DNA of 64,000 bases from an uncultured Prevotellaceae bacterium. Its GTDB lineage: Bacteria > Bacteroidota > Bacteroidia > Bacteroidales > Bacteroidaceae. Under the pieces are notes generated by a model. The model saw nothing but the letters and a program-made list of their open reading frames with translations. It searched no databases and was not told the DNA's origin. The position numbers and the translations under genes are program-made. Of the stretch, positions 61,674-64,000 are shown piece by piece. The DNA is taken from NCBI GenBank assembly GCA_902782305.1, contig CACZMV010000004.1:105997-169996 (forward strand), in the 5' to 3' direction. Position 1 is the stretch's first letter. Each line of letters begins with the position of its first letter.

Positions 61674-61874
61674 TATAATATTAAGGAAACAGACTTTACT
61701 ATTTGTTACAAAAAATTGTTCTATTGTATTATGCGATATGTTAAATAACATACAACAATCTCGAAGTTCACTAAAAAACCATCAAGTTACCCAACGGACC
61801 AAAGGCGAGATATGTTATTGGCTTGTGAATATACGTTTTTCCTCAAATAATTCTAATTATTACAGGATTTTATG

Positions 61875-61882
61875 TATATTTG
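61875..61882 (+). promoter_or_regulatory. -7 element of the 61902 gene
   Basis: TATATTTG, 19 nt before ATG 61902. No matching TTTG box upstream. The 316-bp divergent region 61586-61901 otherwise holds only AT-rich sequence and the inverted repeat at 61737-61752. Confidence 0.5.
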
Positions 61883-61901
61883 CAGCCAAAAAAGAAACAA
61901 T

Positions 61902-62573
61902 ATGAAGAAGATTATTATTATGACGCTGGCCGTTATGGTCTTTGGAACGGTTAGCTTTGCTAAGGGTAATGGAGCGGAGGATAAGAATAAATCTGCAGAA
62001 AAAGTGGAAGCTGTAGATTTAGGACTGAGTGTGAAATGGGCTAACATGAACGTCGGCGCCAAAAAGTCTTCGGGCTATGGCACGTACTTCGCATGGGGTG
62101 AGACCCAGCCCAAGGAATACTATTCATGGAACACTTACGCCTGGAGCAAAGGCGACTCTCAGTTCCTGACCAAATATTCCACCATCGACAAGAGGTTTCA
62201 GTTGGCTCCTGTAGATGATGCCGCTAACGCCAATTGGGGAGGCAAATGGCGCATGCCCACCGCAGAGGAATGCGAAGAGCTGATGAATCCTAACAACTGT
62301 AAATGGGAGTGGATTACGAAGGATGGTGTCAACGGCTATAAGGTTACTGGCAAGAGAACGGGCAACTCCATCTTCCTGCCTATCACTGGTTTCCGCTTCT
62401 ATGCAGACACCCAGTTCCGTGGTATCAAGGGTATCTATTGGACTTCTTCGCTCTATACAGGCAATGTCAACAAAGCCTGGTGTCTGCAATTCGACTTCTC
62501 TGATGTTAACGTAGATTACGGCAATCTTTCCAGCAATCGATTCAGCGGTCGCTGTATTCGTGCCGTCCAGTAA
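61902..62573 (+). CDS. Secreted protein with Fibrobacter major paralogous (DUF1566-like) domain
   Basis: 223 residues. ATG 61902 is chosen because it gives signal peptide MKKIIIMTLAVMVFGTVSFA; the earlier in-frame start lies in the -7 box. After a charged linker, VDLGLSVKWANMNVGA, YFAWGETQPKEYYSW, GKWRMPTAEECEELM, FLPITGFRF and GIYWTSSLY lead to a final SGRCIRAVQ, the pattern of the Fibrobacter succinogenes major paralogous domain, a C-type-lectin-like fold. Probably surface- or periplasm-located and glycan- or protein-binding; the role is not known. It is followed 5 nt later by the PL22 gene. Confidence 0.8.
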   Translation: MKKIIIMTLAVMVFGTVSFAKGNGAEDKNKSAEKVEAVDLGLSVKWANMNVGAKKSSGYGTYFAWGETQPKEYYSWNTYAWSKGDSQFLTKYSTIDKRFQLAPVDDAANANWGGKWRMPTAEECEELMNPNNCKWEWITKDGVNGYKVTGKRTGNSIFLPITGFRFYADTQFRGIKGIYWTSSLYTGNVNKAWCLQFDFSDVNVDYGNLSSNRFSGRCIRAVQ

Positions 62574-62578
62574 TCACC

Positions 62579-63832
62579 ATGAAATCATTTCTGGTCCTCG
62601 TGCTTGTCGCGAATATCGTGACGAAAGCCTCAGCCCAAGCATCTCTTCCTGTGATGGAAACAGGTGGTCAGCCCATGCCTGACGTATGGATTGACAAGGA
62701 TACTGGGCACAAGGTCATGAAACTGACGCGACGTGACGGTATGAATGGCAGTTTCTATTTCCATAACAATCCGTTTATCGGCAACGAGATGGTGTTCTGT
62801 GGAGGCGATAAACCTTTCTCTGGCAATGATATGCTGCATAACTCTGCGGCACAGATTCGCAGACAGATGTATGCTGTCAATCTGAACACCCTGAAGATTC
62901 GTCAGCTTACGAATGAACCATTTAATGTCAGGACGGAGATTGTATGTCCAAAGACCCATGAATTGTTCTATCAACGGGGCGACACCGTTTATGCTCTGAA
63001 TACAGACAGGATGGAGCGTCGCATCATTACCGTGATGCCCGAAGCCTTGCGAGGCAACATTATCACCGTGAACGCCGATGGAACAATGCTGGCTGGCAAG
63101 CTCGACGACCCCAAAGAAAGGGAAATACTGCGCGAACATCCGAAGAAGCATGAGTTCTTCAACCTCATTTTCCAGGCAAAGTTAAAGAAGACCATTTTCA
63201 CGCTCGACACCAAAACGGGCGTGGTAGATACCATCTACAGCGAGCGTGCTTGGCTGAACCACCTGCAGTTCTCGCCCACAGACCCAACACTATTGATGTT
63301 TTGTCACGAAGGTCCGTGGCATGAGGTTGACCGTATCTGGACCATAGACGTGGTGAAGCGCGACAAGCCCAGGCTGATACACAAACGTACTATGTATCGT
63401 GAGATAGCTGGTCACGAATGGTGGGGAGCCGATGGCAAGCACATCTATTTCGACTTGCAGAAGCCACGTGGTGAAACCTTCTTTGTGGGTAAAGTGAATG
63501 TCTATACTGGAGTGGAAGAAGATTTCGAGTTGCAACGCCATGAATGGTCAGTCCATTTCGTCTCATCGTGGGACGAGCAAACCTTGGCGGGCGATGGAGG
63601 CTCCAAGACTTCAGTAGCTCACTCGCCAGAGGGTCAGTGGATTTATTTCTTCGAATATGATGGCAATCGGCTGAAGAGCACGAAGCTGGTAAATATGAAG
63701 AACCATAACTACAACCTAGAGCCTAATATTCACTATTCGCCAGACCAGAAGTGGATCATCTTCCGTGCCAACTTCGAAGGCAGCGAGAATGTGTATGCAG
63801 TAGAACTATCCCCCTATACACCAAACATATAG
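62579..63832 (+). CDS. Oligogalacturonate lyase, family PL22, exported
   Basis: 417 residues with signal peptide ending KASAQ. Seven-bladed propeller of PL22: DKDTGHKVMKLTRRDGMNGSFYFHNNPF, AWLNHLQFSPTDPTLLMFCHEGPWHEVDRIW, GHEWWGADGKHIYFDLQKP and LEPNIHYSPDQKWIIFRANF. Histidines in these blocks match the manganese-binding and base residues of the family. It converts unsaturated oligogalacturonides to monomers, downstream of pectate lyase. It shares an operon with the 61902 gene and is divergent from the SusCD pair, so it completes a homogalacturonan pathway with the PL1 gene at 32753. Confidence 0.9.
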   Translation: MKSFLVLVLVANIVTKASAQASLPVMETGGQPMPDVWIDKDTGHKVMKLTRRDGMNGSFYFHNNPFIGNEMVFCGGDKPFSGNDMLHNSAAQIRRQMYAVNLNTLKIRQLTNEPFNVRTEIVCPKTHELFYQRGDTVYALNTDRMERRIITVMPEALRGNIITVNADGTMLAGKLDDPKEREILREHPKKHEFFNLIFQAKLKKTIFTLDTKTGVVDTIYSERAWLNHLQFSPTDPTLLMFCHEGPWHEVDRIWTIDVVKRDKPRLIHKRTMYREIAGHEWWGADGKHIYFDLQKPRGETFFVGKVNVYTGVEEDFELQRHEWSVHFVSSWDEQTLAGDGGSKTSVAHSPEGQWIYFFEYDGNRLKSTKLVNMKNHNYNLEPNIHYSPDQKWIIFRANFEGSENVYAVELSPYTPNI

Positions 63833-63849
63833 GCTATCTCTTCTCGTTT

Positions 63850-63937
63850 TAAGTTAAAAAGTCTGTCCTTACGGACTGCCAGTCCGAACGGGTCGGACTG
63901 AGAGTCCGAAGCCTACGGACTACAAATTTGTATTAGT
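63850..63937 (+). repeat. 22-bp palindromic array downstream of the PL22 gene
   Basis: CGGAC starts units at 63872, 63894 and 63916, with a degenerate unit before them. Unit 1 is CGGACT-GCC-AGTCCG and unit 2 CGGACT-GAG-AGTCCG with flanking T/A pairs. No T-tract follows. The 63938-64000 remainder shows nothing recognisable. Confidence 0.8.
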
Positions 63938-64000
63938 CGGAAAAGAAAATGTCTCTAATAGAATAAGGTACCCTTATTGGGCAATAACCAACCAGTATCG

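Noticed and set aside
63850-63937. Intrinsic terminator of the PL22 gene
   Set aside because: Stems are strong but no T-tract follows any of them, and their 22-bp spacing matches the other arrays instead.

Overview
The window looks like a chromosomal segment of a gut or rumen Bacteroidota, most probably a Prevotellaceae member (Prevotella sensu lato). The signs are two SusC/SusD pairs, a propeller-sensor regulator of the hybrid two-component type, DUF4957/DUF5123, DUF3826 and DUF4249 proteins, a type IX secretion tail, and promoters of the Bacteroidota form TTTG-N19/20-TAnnTTTG. There are no rRNA, tRNA, CRISPR or insertion-sequence genes that I can see.

Layout. (1) 1-5438: the end of a caspase-like peptidase gene, a 22-bp-period repeat array, a two-gene unit (secreted protein with type IX tail; LRR-thioredoxin-M64 peptidase fusion) bracketed by a 20-bp direct repeat, and a P-loop ATPase. 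(2) 5496-28795: a polysaccharide utilisation locus likely aimed at rhamnogalacturonan-type pectin: GH2, GH106, SGNH esterase, GH2, a membrane-bound AraC-type sensor that lacks the histidine kinase and receiver domains, an alpha/beta hydrolase, then on the minus strand isomerase, DUF4957/DUF5123 lipoprotein, SusC and SusD, and a divergent second lipoprotein. (3) 28796-32752: a small lipoprotein and a DUF4249/TonB-receptor pair, bracketed by inverted copies of promoter-bearing repeats. (4) 32753-39173: PL1-like pectate lyase, DUF3826 protein and a large pectate-lyase-fold fusion enzyme in one operon, then an ECF sigma factor with a very short FecR-N-terminus-like protein. (5) 39170-56239, all minus strand: rimP-nusA-infB, a GH43 enzyme, sufB, a purine permease, sufC-sufD-sufS; and upstream a CobD-like aminotransferase, an ABC ATPase and a nuclease-helicase. 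(6) 56424-63832: a second SusC/SusD pair, a Fibrobacter-type paralogous-domain protein and a PL22 oligogalacturonate lyase.

How it fits together. PL1, PL22, GH106, GH2, GH43, esterases and two SusCD importers make a coherent pectin set: surface lyases cut the backbone, SusCD imports oligosaccharides, and periplasmic glycosidases, esterases and PL22 finish them.

The most unusual signal is structural. At least five places carry short arrays with an exact 21-22 bp period but different core sequences, often palindromic. One is a 66-bp (3 x 22) insertion inside the GH106 gene that keeps the reading frame. A second family of 7-bp arrays sits at junctions and inside genes of the housekeeping block, and a 9-bp array sits in the second GH2 gene. 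Promoter cassettes are also duplicated in inverted orientation, and several genes have start codons only 4-5 nt after the -7 element, which suggests leaderless mRNAs.
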